Source of the DNA: Flavobacteriales bacterium UBA1995
GTDB lineage: Bacteria > Bacteroidota > Bacteroidia > Flavobacteriales_D > Sanyastnellaceae
Length of the DNA: 36,935 nt
NCBI GenBank assembly: GCA_002336475.1
Contig: DDCX01000104.1
Span: forward strand, 12,429 to 49,363
Reading direction: 5' to 3'
In this document: one piece after another, positions 15,591 to 24,654 of the stretch
Numbering within the stretch: position 1 is the first letter of the stretch
Layout of the letters: every line of letters starts with the position of its first letter
Notes under the pieces: model-generated
Seen by the model: only the letters and a program-made list of their open reading frames with translations
What the model was told of the DNA's origin: nothing
Database searches by the model: none
Made by a program: the position numbers and the translations under genes

Positions 15591-18500
15591 TTATTGACAG
15601 GGGTCGCCGAAGAGACCGAGCATGATCAGCAAGTCGTTCACTCCGACAATGCCGTCATTGTCCACGTCTGCTGGGCCACATTCTTGCATGCAACCAAAGA
15701 CGCCAAGGGCTTCGAGCAAGTCACCTACATCTCGTATGCCATTGTCATTGACATCGCCCAGACAGAATGTGCCCGGGGTCACACACCCCGATGCATACGC
15801 GGTCACATTGTGTCGGTCCTCGTTGGTGACCTCTGCCACATCGATCAGGCAGATGTCTCCAACCGCGTCCTCGAAATGGAGGCGAACCAAGGGTTGCGGC
15901 AAGGTGCTCTTGTGGATGAGGCTGTCTTCCAACGCCACTCCAAAAGCCATGCCGGCGGCATTCATGTGGAATAAATGGGCGTATCCGGTGGTGTCAAACA
16001 AGGGGGCCATAGATGTGAACGTTGCACCATCGAGTTGAATGGACCATCCGCTTAACCAGGATTGGGGGTTGTGCAGGTAGACGTCGACAAAGCTGGAGTC
16101 TTCGTGGGGGTAGACCAGAGAGAAGAAGACTTCTTGGTCCGGCACCAAGAGGCTGCCATTCCAATCGCAGTGGTCTTCCACTCCATTGTCGCCGAGGTGG
16201 TTGTGTCCCAAGTGGGCGCAGTCAGCAGCCAAAGCCACGTCTGTGATGCTGAGTGCACCATCGCTGTTGAGGTCCACGCAAGGGGCTGAAGTTGTGACGC
16301 CGTCTGCCAGCAATTCTGCGTACATCAGGGGGTCGTCGGCCTCGACTTCGCCATCTTGGTCCAAGTCCCCTTTGACCAAAAATCCAGGGCAATTGCCAGC
16401 GCAGTCGGGTTCCTCAACGCCAAAGGGGTGACCCAAGCAGTCTACAGGGACGTCGCAGTCTTCGTATTTCGCAAAATTGACAGCGTTTCCTTCGGCATCG
16501 CGCTCAAAGGAGAAACACACGGCAACGGCATTGTTGGCGTAGTTCAGTTCATAGCTGCCGTTGGCGTCGGGGCTGTAGTCCCAATTCACCCGAATGACGA
16601 GGGTGTAATCGCCAGCAGTCAAGTCGGTGATGTCGATCCATTGACAATCCAGGTAGCGGGAATAAATGTCTTGACATCCGGCAGTAATGCCCATGTTGGA
16701 ACAGGTGTATTTCTGAGGGCCTCCTCCATAATTGCAGCTGCCCAGGTCCAGAATGCAAAAGCCGTTTTTGAAACCAACTGTGGGCAAGGGAGATCCTCCC
16801 GAGGAATACAGGGCGTAATCCGCATAGCCTTCATAGTGGTAATGGTTGTGACAAGCGTCCCATTCGAATTGGTCCGGTTGAGCAGAGGGGGCGCCTATGA
16901 AGTAGTCTTCGGTTCCGATGTTGGCGATTTCAGTATCAAAGCGGACAATCTCTCGGGTTCCATAGCCTTGAATACAGCCCTCTTCGATCATGCAGGCATC
17001 GGTGTTGTTTTCGGTTGTCATCTCCAATGTGCTGTATGCCCTTAGGCCATTGATGATGAGGTCCGGACCGATGTTTGGGCATTCGGGGTCACCTGCCAAA
17101 AAACAGGTGTCGGGAGAAGTGGCAATGGGCAAGTAGTTGCAGGCTTCGATGTTCATGCAGCCCGGTATGCCTCCGAGGAATTCTGCCTGAAAGGGGACGC
17201 CTTCGCTGCCAGCATTGCAGTCCCCGTCACCTTCCAACCTCATGTAAATGGTTTCACCCGCCATCAGGACAGGGGTGACAATGCTCTGCAGTTCGCAGTC
17301 ATCGTCCGACATGGTGATGAAGGCTTCCGAAGAAGTCTCAAAAATGGCCATGTCACAGTAATCGTACAGGTGAATGCGGGTGTCGCATCCCGTCACGCCG
17401 CAAGTGGCAAACCGGTACTGTCCAGTCGTGTCTACATCAAAGGCATACCAACTGTCTGAGAACGGGGAGAGAAAGTCCTGTGGTCCGGTTTGTTCTGTAT
17501 CCAGAACCAAGGCCAGTGGGTCATCGCAACTGCTGCCAACAGGGCATCCTGTCAGGGTCAATTGCGCAGCATCGAAGTGCTCGCCGTCGCGAAGCAGGTT
17601 GTCATCGTAAATGATTTGATAGGTGCCGCCTACCGAAAACCCATCTGCTCCGCTGTCCATCAGCCACACCGACAAACAGCCATCAGGCACACATGCATCA
17701 AGGCCTTCAGAGCCTCCTTCAAAGAGGGTGTCGCCGTTGGCATCTAATACAGCAAAGGATGTTTCTTGGGGGAAGGCGTCCGGTGTAATGTCAATTTCCA
17801 ATCGGTGCAGGTTCTCACCCACTGTGATGACATCGATAAAAGTCGAGGTGGATCCGGTTCCGTCCCCCACAGTAAGGGTGACTTCGTGGTCGCCAGGTTC
17901 TGACCAGCTCACAACAGGCGCTGCCTCATTGCTCGTGGCCGGATCTCCAGACTCAAATGACCAATCATAGGTTACGACGTTGCCCAGGCTGATGTCCTCA
18001 AACGTGGCAATCTCAGGCAGGCCACACGCCGATGTCCAGCTGAAGCCTGCTGCAAGAGGGGGGTAAACACAACTGCCATCGTCTGTCATGGCGCAGGCAT
18101 CATAGTTCAATGCACCAGGGTCAATACAGCCGAGGGCGTCGCCTTCGTCACACAGTCCAATCAGGTCGAGGGAAAGGACGTATTCACTCACCGCTCCTGT
18201 GGTCCAGGCATTCATGAATTCGATGAGCCAACACCCTGATCCGGCGAGGTCATATTGCGCCAAATCAACGATGGATGCTGTGAAGATTCCGTCTGCAGAG
18301 GTGTTCCAATCTGAGGGCCAAGCCCCTGCTTCTACGTAACCAAAACCGGTGTTGTACCCCCCAATTTCGATGCGGTTGCCATTGGGTGCAGTGACCGCCA
18401 TGGCCATGTCGCCTGCCCAGTTGCTGCCTGGGGCTGTGATGTCTAGGACGATGTCAAAGCCTTGTAGGTCGCAACCTGCCGTCACCTGAAACCCTTCGGA

Positions 18501-18635
18501 TGCTCCTCCTCCCAGGCTTCCTGCCCAAGTGGTGCTCAGGGTGTCTTGTCCAAAAGCGTCACCGGCCAGAAACACACTGGCCAAAGTGCCTAGAGATACA
18601 ACTGCAGTGCGCAAACGACGGGGCATCCAATTCAT
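15591..18635 (-). CDS. Secreted lysyl oxidase-domain protein with C-terminal EF-hand doublet (LOX2)
   Basis: The 1014-residue product starts at the ATG giving MNWMPRRLRTAVVSLG and a signal peptide ending AFGQ; an upstream extension would be non-secretory. In order it has a P-domain-like beta module (about 32-162), GCIDPGALNYDA and DDGSC, a PKD-like domain (about 195-275), a module with MDSGADG, a pre-peptidase-like domain (about 365-490), and the lysyl oxidase domain (about 523-710). Copper ligands are H596, H598 and H600 in CHNHYHY. K623 (GFKNGFC) and Y658 (CQDIYS) are the quinone-forming pair. Two dockerin-like loops (DLDQDGE, DLNSDGA) and a cohesin-like domain follow. Unlike LOX1 it has no type A sorting domain and ends with two EF-hand-like loops (DVNDNGIRD, DVDNDGIVG) and a final Cys-Gln. 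It starts 10 bases after the DUF3089 gene on the same strand. Confidence 0.87.
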   Translation of the reverse strand: MNWMPRRLRTAVVSLGTLASVFLAGDAFGQDTLSTTWAGSLGGGASEGFQVTAGCDLQGFDIVLDITAPGSNWAGDMAMAVTAPNGNRIEIGGYNTGFGYVEAGAWPSDWNTSADGIFTASIVDLAQYDLAGSGCWLIEFMNAWTTGAVSEYVLSLDLIGLCDEGDALGCIDPGALNYDACAMTDDGSCVYPPLAAGFSWTSACGLPEIATFEDISLGNVVTYDWSFESGDPATSNEAAPVVSWSEPGDHEVTLTVGDGTGSTSTFIDVITVGENLHRLEIDITPDAFPQETSFAVLDANGDTLFEGGSEGLDACVPDGCLSVWLMDSGADGFSVGGTYQIIYDDNLLRDGEHFDAAQLTLTGCPVGSSCDDPLALVLDTEQTGPQDFLSPFSDSWYAFDVDTTGQYRFATCGVTGCDTRIHLYDYCDMAIFETSSEAFITMSDDDCELQSIVTPVLMAGETIYMRLEGDGDCNAGSEGVPFQAEFLGGIPGCMNIEACNYLPIATSPDTCFLAGDPECPNIGPDLIINGLRAYSTLEMTTENNTDACMIEEGCIQGYGTREIVRFDTEIANIGTEDYFIGAPSAQPDQFEWDACHNHYHYEGYADYALYSSGGSPLPTVGFKNGFCILDLGSCNYGGGPQKYTCSNMGITAGCQDIYSRYLDCQWIDITDLTAGDYTLVIRVNWDYSPDANGSYELNYANNAVAVCFSFERDAEGNAVNFAKYEDCDVPVDCLGHPFGVEEPDCAGNCPGFLVKGDLDQDGEVEADDPLMYAELLADGVTTSAPCVDLNSDGALSITDVALAADCAHLGHNHLGDNGVEDHCDWNGSLLVPDQEVFFSLVYPHEDSSFVDVYLHNPQSWLSGWSIQLDGATFTSMAPLFDTTGYAHLFHMNAAGMAFGVALEDSLIHKSTLPQPLVRLHFEDAVGDICLIDVAEVTNEDRHNVTAYASGCVTPGTFCLGDVNDNGIRDVGDLLEALGVFGCMQECGPADVDNDGIVGVNDLLIMLGLFGDPCQ

Positions 18636-18645
18636 GTAATGGAAT

Positions 18646-19674
18646 TTAAGGATTTCGTGGCAATTCTTTTTGCCTGTTGGTCGCAAAGCGAAAAAGCTCG
18701 ACTTGTTTCTGCAGATTGAGTCTGATGTTGTCCCAAAACAGGTTGTAATCAGCCACATGCCAATTCTTCATGGCGAACATCCCGGAGCCCAAAACCCGAA
18801 GGGGCTTGATCCAAAGCATGCCGTCCTGCAGCGCACCTGAAAGTGCGCCTTTGTGCCGGAGTTTAAAACTCCGTGTCACGATGCCTTGATGGGCATCCCA
18901 GTGGTTCCATTGGCCATCTTCCGGCGTCCATAAAACAGGGTGAACCATTTTGGTGTCCTGCATGTGGGTGGCGTGAAACTCTGGCACGAAGGATTCAGAA
19001 AAAGTCATCCATCCATGCACGGCACCGACATGGGCTTCTCTGTCCGCAAATGGGATGTTGTGAAGGCTGCTGCCCGGTATGGGATATCCGGGCAAATAGG
19101 CCGCCACCAGTCGGGATTGAAGCCCCGTTCCGTCAAAAAACTCTTGCAAAATGCGCCACCCGTGATGAGAGCCTTGACTGTGTCCGGCAATGATGATAGG
19201 GGTCTCGTCGCCGATGGCCTGTAAGAAGCGGAAAAACGCCCTGCGTATATCGGAATAGGCCAGTTCCAAAGCGGCTTGGCTGTCTGTTCCCCGAAGAAAG
19301 AAAGTGCGCAGGTGGGCCTGGCGGTAACGCGGCGCCGTTACGCGTCCCACAGCACGAAAAACGCTGGCTTGATGCCGGAGTGGCCACTGGTCTGTAATGG
19401 CCGCGATCTCCGGGTCATCCCAAGCGGCATTCCAGCCGACTCCCAATCCCCTAAAAGTCGTGGGGTGGATGAAAAAGGTATGCACTGGGTTGTCCTGTTG
19501 ATCCGGAGAAACAGGCAGTGAAGGAACGCGAGAGGGCCAGTGGCGTAAGGGCGCTGTTGAAGGGCGGGCCGCCCAGGCGTTAGAGTCGTTGTAGTCCGGC
19601 GGTGGCGGCGGCAGAAAGTTTGCAAACGGTCCGGGATGTTCTGTCTTGTCTCGGTGGTCGTTTCCAAAAATCAT
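18646..19674 (-). CDS. DUF3089-type alpha/beta hydrolase
   Basis: The 342-residue product has the nucleophile elbow GHSQGS (Ser166) after a hydrophobic strand (TPIIIAG). The upstream pattern VHTFFIHPTTF and the downstream AAYLPGYPI are typical of the DUF3089 family of alpha/beta hydrolases. I start at the ATG giving MIFGNDHRDK, which overlaps the rluA stop (ATGA); the frame runs much further upstream but only as antisense-like sequence inside rluA. There is no clear signal peptide. The substrate is unknown; an esterase or lipase-like activity is possible. Neighbours are rluA upstream and LOX2 ten bases downstream. Confidence 0.82.
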   Translation of the reverse strand: MIFGNDHRDKTEHPGPFANFLPPPPPDYNDSNAWAARPSTAPLRHWPSRVPSLPVSPDQQDNPVHTFFIHPTTFRGLGVGWNAAWDDPEIAAITDQWPLRHQASVFRAVGRVTAPRYRQAHLRTFFLRGTDSQAALELAYSDIRRAFFRFLQAIGDETPIIIAGHSQGSHHGWRILQEFFDGTGLQSRLVAAYLPGYPIPGSSLHNIPFADREAHVGAVHGWMTFSESFVPEFHATHMQDTKMVHPVLWTPEDGQWNHWDAHQGIVTRSFKLRHKGALSGALQDGMLWIKPLRVLGSGMFAMKNWHVADYNLFWDNIRLNLQKQVELFRFATNRQKELPRNP

Positions 19675-20444
19675 AACGTCGGAGAGGGGAGGTTGATGCG
19701 TTGCACGGTATCCTCCGCATACGGTCGAAGGTCCCAATCGGTTGCGGTCTGAACGGGGCTCCACCTTTCGGGCAGAGGGGCTGTGATGTTCAAGGTCCCG
19801 CCGTCGGGATGAGCGAAGGCGAAGCGGCGGGCGTGAAGCATGAGCCCAGAGATGCCTGTATGGCCAGTAAAAGCTCTGTTCTGGTGCTTGTCGCCGTGTT
19901 GGGAGTCCCCGACAATGGGGTGTCTGAAGTGCTTCATGTGCAGCCGAATTTGATGGTAACGACCGGTATGAGGGATGCACCTCAAAAGGCTAAAGCGGGC
20001 TGAATCGTAGCGCGACACTGCATATTGGAGTTCGCAACGCTCCAGGGGTTCAAACTCTGTTTGCGCAGGCTTTGTGGGCCCTTCCATCCCTTTGGGCAGG
20101 GGCTTTGCAATGCCGCCTGCGTGGTGCACATGGCCGCGCACCAAAGCCAAATATTCTTTGTCGGTTTGTCTCAACTCAAATTGGGTCTTGCACGCATTGA
20201 TGGCAGGAGCATCTTTTCCAAAAACGATCACGCCGCTGGTGGGTTTGTCGAGCCGGTGTACGGGATCCAGTCGCCCTGAATAGTGACCGCGAAGGATGTC
20301 ACGCAAGTTTTCATTTTCGTGCGCGTCAATGGGTGTTTTGTGCACCAATAGACCAGCAGGCTTGAGGACTGCGAGGTAACGGTCATCCTCAAAAAGCAAC
20401 CGAATCTCTCCATTGCGCGATAAACCTATAGGTACTGCAGCCAT
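19671..20444 (-). CDS. RluA/TruC-like pseudouridine synthase
   Basis: The 257-residue product has the RluA-family catalytic motif HRLDKPTSG (Asp66 is the nucleophile), the opening LFEDDRYLAVLKPAGLLVH, and the C-terminal HTGRYHQIRLHMKHF and HPIVGDSQHG. Enzymes of this family isomerise uridine in rRNA or tRNA. The short length and lack of an S4 domain resemble TruC (tRNA position 65) rather than RluC or RluD, but the target is not certain. The start MAAVPIGL was chosen because the upstream extension is unlike the family. It heads the minus-strand run and overlaps the DUF3089 gene by four bases. Confidence 0.9.
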   Translation of the reverse strand: MAAVPIGLSRNGEIRLLFEDDRYLAVLKPAGLLVHKTPIDAHENENLRDILRGHYSGRLDPVHRLDKPTSGVIVFGKDAPAINACKTQFELRQTDKEYLALVRGHVHHAGGIAKPLPKGMEGPTKPAQTEFEPLERCELQYAVSRYDSARFSLLRCIPHTGRYHQIRLHMKHFRHPIVGDSQHGDKHQNRAFTGHTGISGLMLHARRFAFAHPDGGTLNITAPLPERWSPVQTATDWDLRPYAEDTVQRINLPSPTL

Positions 20445-20452
20445 CAATGCAT

Positions 20453-20459
20453 TAATTTG
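20453..20459 (+). promoter_or_regulatory. TAATTTG element in the rluA/adhesin divergent spacer
   Basis: The heptamer is the same as at 1100 and 4113, but lies 60 bases before the adhesin ATG. It would give a leader of roughly 50 bases. The TTG at 20457, which would lengthen the reading frame, lies inside it and is therefore unlikely to be a start. Confidence 0.33.
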
Positions 20460-20519
20460 CGCGACCCTCTGAGGGCGTTTAGGATTTACAACTTGGCGCA
20501 AAGTACCGGACCATTCTCC

Positions 20520-23500
20520 ATGATTACACAACGAGCACTTCTTTTAGCAACCCTGCTCTTGGGTGGCTTTATGGGCAGGGAAGCTGAGGCCCAGCTCACG
20601 TTTGACCTCGAGGTTGACGTCGTTTTGGACACCGTCTTATACGACGGGTTTGAAGATGTGCCAGCAGGTTCGCGTAAATACCGGCTCTACGCCGTTCTGC
20701 CTGACGATGCCTTAATGCTGGGGATTTCTGCGGACGATGCTTCCGTTCCAATCATACCGGGCTTCGGATATTCGGCGGGCTGCGGTTGCTACAATTGGGT
20801 AAACCCATTGCTTCCTGGAAGCGAGAGCTACCACGCAGGCTACAACATCATCCCAGCCTACCTCACGACTTTTCCATCCCTGGAATATGACACCTGGTGG
20901 ACCACGCACCTTGATCAGCAAACGTCAAGCACCACGCCCATACCGCTGCCCACATTTTCCCCGGGCTACAACAGTTGCTCGGACATTGTAAACCAAGGTG
21001 GACTGTTGGTGACAGGTGCAGACCCCATCCACAGCACGGTCACAAACAACCGTGCTCTGATTGGGCAAATCACCACATGCGAGACATTTTCGTTTCAAGT
21101 ATGTGTCACCATGCAGGATGGGGGAGTTGGTGGAGATGTGATCACAAAGTGCACCGATGGCCTTGTGACCGTAGAAGACCTTTGCCTGCCCATGGCCAAT
21201 CCTGAGTTCTCTGTTCTGGAGACGATTGACTGCTTCGGAGAAACCGCTTCTATGGAAGTTCTACCGGGCAATCCAGGCCTTGCTTTCACTCCAACCATCG
21301 AGTACAGCCTGTTTGAGTTCACAGGCACGGACACCACTTTGCTTCAAACCCAAGTGGGCGACCCGGTTTTCAATGGCATTGCGGACGGCAATTATTTCGT
21401 CGCCCTCGTGGATACCGCCCAGACTGTGGCGTTTTCATCGAACACATGCCGAGACACCACAGCGGTGTTCGCCTTTACATCCCCAGCAGAAATCGAGCTG
21501 GAAGCAACATTGACCGCTGACAACATTTGCGGCGAAGAGGACTTGGCGACCATTTGTTTCACCGCAGGAGGAGGAACGGGCAACGTCACAACCCAGGCGA
21601 TGAACGACCTCGGGCTTACACTTGAGTCAGATGCGAGCGATTGCTTCGGTCCTTTGTCTTGTTTCGGCGGAAATGGCGCGTATACGGTTGTGGCAACAGA
21701 CGATGCAGGTTGTTTCAAGGACACCACCATTGTGATTTCCTGTCCTGAGACCTTGGGGTTCAATGCGTCTTCCACAGAAGTCAGTTGCACAGGATACAGC
21801 GACGCCAGCCTGAGCGCATCTGCATCGGGAGGAACGGGCACCGTGGTGTTTGAAGTGCCGGAAATCAACGTGGTCATCGAGTTTGACGGCAACATTGATT
21901 TTGAGCAAGACAGCCTGCCCAGCGGCACCTACACTTTTACCATCACGGATGAAAACGGGTGCACTTACTCGGAGCCACTGCTCATCGACGAGCCTGACGG
22001 CCTTCAAGTGGAATACGGTTTATCCGATGTGGCTTGTGCCGGTGATTGCAATGGGTTGATCCTTGCGGACATCAATGGCGGCGAGTTGCCGTACATCATT
22101 ACGGTGACCGATCTGCTTGGCGAGCCGGCCAACCCCGGTCAGCTGTGTCCAGGAACATACATCCACATTACTGAAGACGGGAACGAATGTCTGGTCACGG
22201 ATACTTTGGCGATCACAGGTTCAGACACCATTTCTTTCACGTTCAGCGTGTCCAATGTGCCCTGCAGTGGAGGCAGCAGTGGTCAGGTTTGCCTGGACAA
22301 TCTCGAAGGAGGTACGGGGCCGCTCACCGCACAATTGGTCCCCCTTCCCACGGGGAGCCAAGACGGGAATTGCTTCAATGTACCGGCAGGCAATTATGAT
22401 GTGCTGGTCCAGGACAGCTTGGGATGTACCAGTGAGTTTTTTGAGGCTGCGGTAGAAGAGCCGGCCTCGATTGAAATCATCCCCAGCATCACACCGATAT
22501 CCTGCACTGGATCTAGCGATGGAGTGCTCGTCGTGAATGCAATAGGAGGCAGTGGAGACCTTGAAATGGTGTCTCCGTTTGTGTTCTCATCCTTGCCCGA
22601 CACATTGGTCGGTTTGGGTTCAGACTCCCTGATGCTGGTTGTTGCGGATACATTGGGATGCATTGACAGCCTTCAAGTGGCCATCCCTGAACCAGAACAA
22701 GTGGGGCTTGAAGTATTGACCACGGTAATGCCTGAATGCGGAGGGGATTGCACGGGGGGCATCGAAGTGGCCTTGTCAGGGGGTACAGGTGTGCTCACGC
22801 TCTTCGAGGACTATGTGAGCGATTCAACCAACGTGACGCCCAGTGGGTTGGTCAACCTCTGTGCAGATGGCTATCTGCTGTTCCTCTCAGACGAGAATGG
22901 CTGTTTGGATTCTGTATCGGTCGACATCATAGAACCCGATCCTTTGTTGTTTGACATCACGGTTCAAGACGTGACCTGCACGGGCATGGCAGACGGTGTG
23001 GCCATCATTGGAACCACCGGAGGTTCAGGGGCCACTGCTTGGGAATTTGTCGGAGGGGCAATAGATGTCTTGAACTTGTTTGAAGGGGAGTATTTCGTTT
23101 CAGCGGCAGATACCGCAGGATGCACGGCGGACTCCAGCTTTACCGTAGAAGCTGACATTGTAACGGACATGTTGGTGGAGATTTTCACCACACCGGTAAC
23201 GTGTTGGCAGACTTCGGATGGAACAGCAACGGCAGCGGTTACGGGTGGACAGTTGCCCATTCAGTTCGACTGGAGTGGTGTGGGCAACCAGACCACCGCC
23301 ACCGCCATAGGGCTTCCAGAAGACGTTTACAGTGTCACCGTTACCGATGACATAGGCTGTACGCTTGGCTTCTTGGCCACTGTAGACCCTACAGAGGACT
23401 GCCTGTTCATTGCAGATGCCTTGACCCCCAACGGAGATGGCATCAACGACCGTTGGGTGGTTGGTGGCCTGGAGTTTTACCCGCAAAGTGAGGTCGAAGT

Positions 23501-23663
23501 CTTCAACCGCTGGGGACAGCTGATTTTCCGGTCCAAGCCGGGCACCACATTGTGGGACGGCACATACAACGGAGCCTTGTTGCCCGCGAGTGACTATTAC
23601 TACGTCATTTCTGTGGAGCCTGGGGCCAATCCGATCACAGGAACAGTTTCAATCAAGTACTGA
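20520..23663 (+). CDS. SprB-like adhesin with T9SS type B (CHU_C) sorting domain
   Basis: The 1047-residue product has a signal peptide (1-25, ending AEAQ). Residues about 45-215 form an N-terminal domain (KYRLYAVLPDDA, LEYDTWWTT, NRALIGQITT), which is repeated as a separate protein two genes downstream. From about 260 to 960 come a series of about eight Ig-like SprB-type repeats, each with patterns such as SCTG-S-D-G, GG(T/S)G and a closing D-x-x-G-C. Residues about 965-1047 (ALTPNGDGINDRW, VEVFNRWGQLIF, WDGTYNG, YYYVI) form a T9SS type B sorting domain. SprB itself is the mobile gliding adhesin of Flavobacterium. This protein is much shorter, so surface adhesion is inferred and gliding is not shown. 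Its stop overlaps the start of the PorP/SprF gene. Confidence 0.9.
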   Translation: MITQRALLLATLLLGGFMGREAEAQLTFDLEVDVVLDTVLYDGFEDVPAGSRKYRLYAVLPDDALMLGISADDASVPIIPGFGYSAGCGCYNWVNPLLPGSESYHAGYNIIPAYLTTFPSLEYDTWWTTHLDQQTSSTTPIPLPTFSPGYNSCSDIVNQGGLLVTGADPIHSTVTNNRALIGQITTCETFSFQVCVTMQDGGVGGDVITKCTDGLVTVEDLCLPMANPEFSVLETIDCFGETASMEVLPGNPGLAFTPTIEYSLFEFTGTDTTLLQTQVGDPVFNGIADGNYFVALVDTAQTVAFSSNTCRDTTAVFAFTSPAEIELEATLTADNICGEEDLATICFTAGGGTGNVTTQAMNDLGLTLESDASDCFGPLSCFGGNGAYTVVATDDAGCFKDTTIVISCPETLGFNASSTEVSCTGYSDASLSASASGGTGTVVFEVPEINVVIEFDGNIDFEQDSLPSGTYTFTITDENGCTYSEPLLIDEPDGLQVEYGLSDVACAGDCNGLILADINGGELPYIITVTDLLGEPANPGQLCPGTYIHITEDGNECLVTDTLAITGSDTISFTFSVSNVPCSGGSSGQVCLDNLEGGTGPLTAQLVPLPTGSQDGNCFNVPAGNYDVLVQDSLGCTSEFFEAAVEEPASIEIIPSITPISCTGSSDGVLVVNAIGGSGDLEMVSPFVFSSLPDTLVGLGSDSLMLVVADTLGCIDSLQVAIPEPEQVGLEVLTTVMPECGGDCTGGIEVALSGGTGVLTLFEDYVSDSTNVTPSGLVNLCADGYLLFLSDENGCLDSVSVDIIEPDPLLFDITVQDVTCTGMADGVAIIGTTGGSGATAWEFVGGAIDVLNLFEGEYFVSAADTAGCTADSSFTVEADIVTDMLVEIFTTPVTCWQTSDGTATAAVTGGQLPIQFDWSGVGNQTTATAIGLPEDVYSVTVTDDIGCTLGFLATVDPTEDCLFIADALTPNGDGINDRWVVGGLEFYPQSEVEVFNRWGQLIFRSKPGTTLWDGTYNGALLPASDYYYVISVEPGANPITGTVSIKY

Positions 23664-24652
23664 TGACGATCAACATGAAGCAAAGACTCCATAAAAATCC
23701 TCTGGGTTGGGTGATCGTCAGCTGTGCCATGCTGTTGACATGGTCAGCCCAAGGTCAGCAGCTTTCTCGGCAAAGCCAGTTCGTGCAGAATCCATTCTTG
23801 GTGAATCCAGCCTTTGCCGGAACGGAGTTGGGCACGTTTGCATCCCTGAGCCACCGTGAGCAATGGGTGGGTTTCCATGGAGCGCCTTCGACCAGCAATG
23901 TGACAGTAACCACGAGCCTTCCCAACCGCTTTGGTTTGGGTTTTGCGGTAGAGCGTGACGATCAAGGAGGGGCATACACCCGCACTGGATTGGAGCTTTC
24001 CGGCACTTACACCATCGACCTGAACAACCAGGACGCCGTGGCATTTGGCATTGGATTGATGGGCAGGAATACCCGTTTTGATGGTTCTGACCTTCAGCTT
24101 TGGGATATGGATGATCCCGCCATCACGGGGGCTGTGGAGAGCAGTTTTGCATTTGATTCTCGTTTCGGACTGATGGTGTTTGGTGAATACTACCAATTCG
24201 GCTTGGCGGTGTCCAATCTGCTTCAAACGCCATTTGGTCTAGATTCCGAGCCTACCTCATCCCGCAACCGAGGGGTGAGGCACTATGCCTTGACTGGTCG
24301 TTACGATTACAAGCTCGATGCCAGTTGGACAGTGCAGCCGGCCTTGATGATGCGTTTCACAGAAATCACACCCATTCAGTTGGATCTCCATGCACGAGCG
24401 CTTTACCAGAATCGGTATTGGGGCGGTCTTGGGTTCCGCCAGGGTGACGCCCTCGTCATGACCGTGGGTGCGGCCTTTCAAGACATCCAAGTGGGGTATT
24501 CCTACGATGCTGGAACAGGGGCCGTTGGGAATCTTTCACCAAACACCCACGAAATCACGGTATCTTACGTCTTGCCCCGACAGGGCGCTGGATTCTCTCG
24601 CCGTGGCTTGGGAGGAAGGTTGCTCGACCGGAATCTGATCATTAGGAATTGA
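23663..24652 (+). CDS. PorP/SprF family type IX secretion membrane protein
   Basis: The 329-residue product has a signal peptide (ending WSAQGQ). It then has the family opening QFVQNPFLVNPAFAG, followed by HREQWVGFHGAP, an outer-membrane beta-barrel with alternating hydrophobic strands, and FGLAVSNLLQ near the middle. PorP/SprF proteins are outer-membrane partners needed for secretion or surface attachment of a CHU_C-type cargo, and are usually encoded directly after it, as here. The ATG overlaps the adhesin stop codon (TGATG), so translation is coupled. The cognate cargo is most likely the adhesin at 20520-23663. Confidence 0.93.
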   Translation: MTINMKQRLHKNPLGWVIVSCAMLLTWSAQGQQLSRQSQFVQNPFLVNPAFAGTELGTFASLSHREQWVGFHGAPSTSNVTVTTSLPNRFGLGFAVERDDQGGAYTRTGLELSGTYTIDLNNQDAVAFGIGLMGRNTRFDGSDLQLWDMDDPAITGAVESSFAFDSRFGLMVFGEYYQFGLAVSNLLQTPFGLDSEPTSSRNRGVRHYALTGRYDYKLDASWTVQPALMMRFTEITPIQLDLHARALYQNRYWGGLGFRQGDALVMTVGAAFQDIQVGYSYDAGTGAVGNLSPNTHEITVSYVLPRQGAGFSRRGLGGRLLDRNLIIRN

Positions 24653-24654
24653 CA

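Noticed and set aside
18636..18758. 41-residue extension of LOX2 upstream of its signal peptide
   Set aside because: It would bury the signal peptide inside the protein and overlaps the end of the DUF3089 gene.
19675..19980. N-terminal extension of the DUF3089 protein
   Set aside because: The extra 102 residues are Arg/Pro/Ser-rich and lie inside rluA on the same strand in another frame. The ATG at 19674 overlaps the rluA stop, a common coupling pattern here.
20457..20519. Earlier TTG start for the adhesin
   Set aside because: The TTG is part of a promoter-like TAATTTG, and the ATG at 20520 gives a clean signal peptide.
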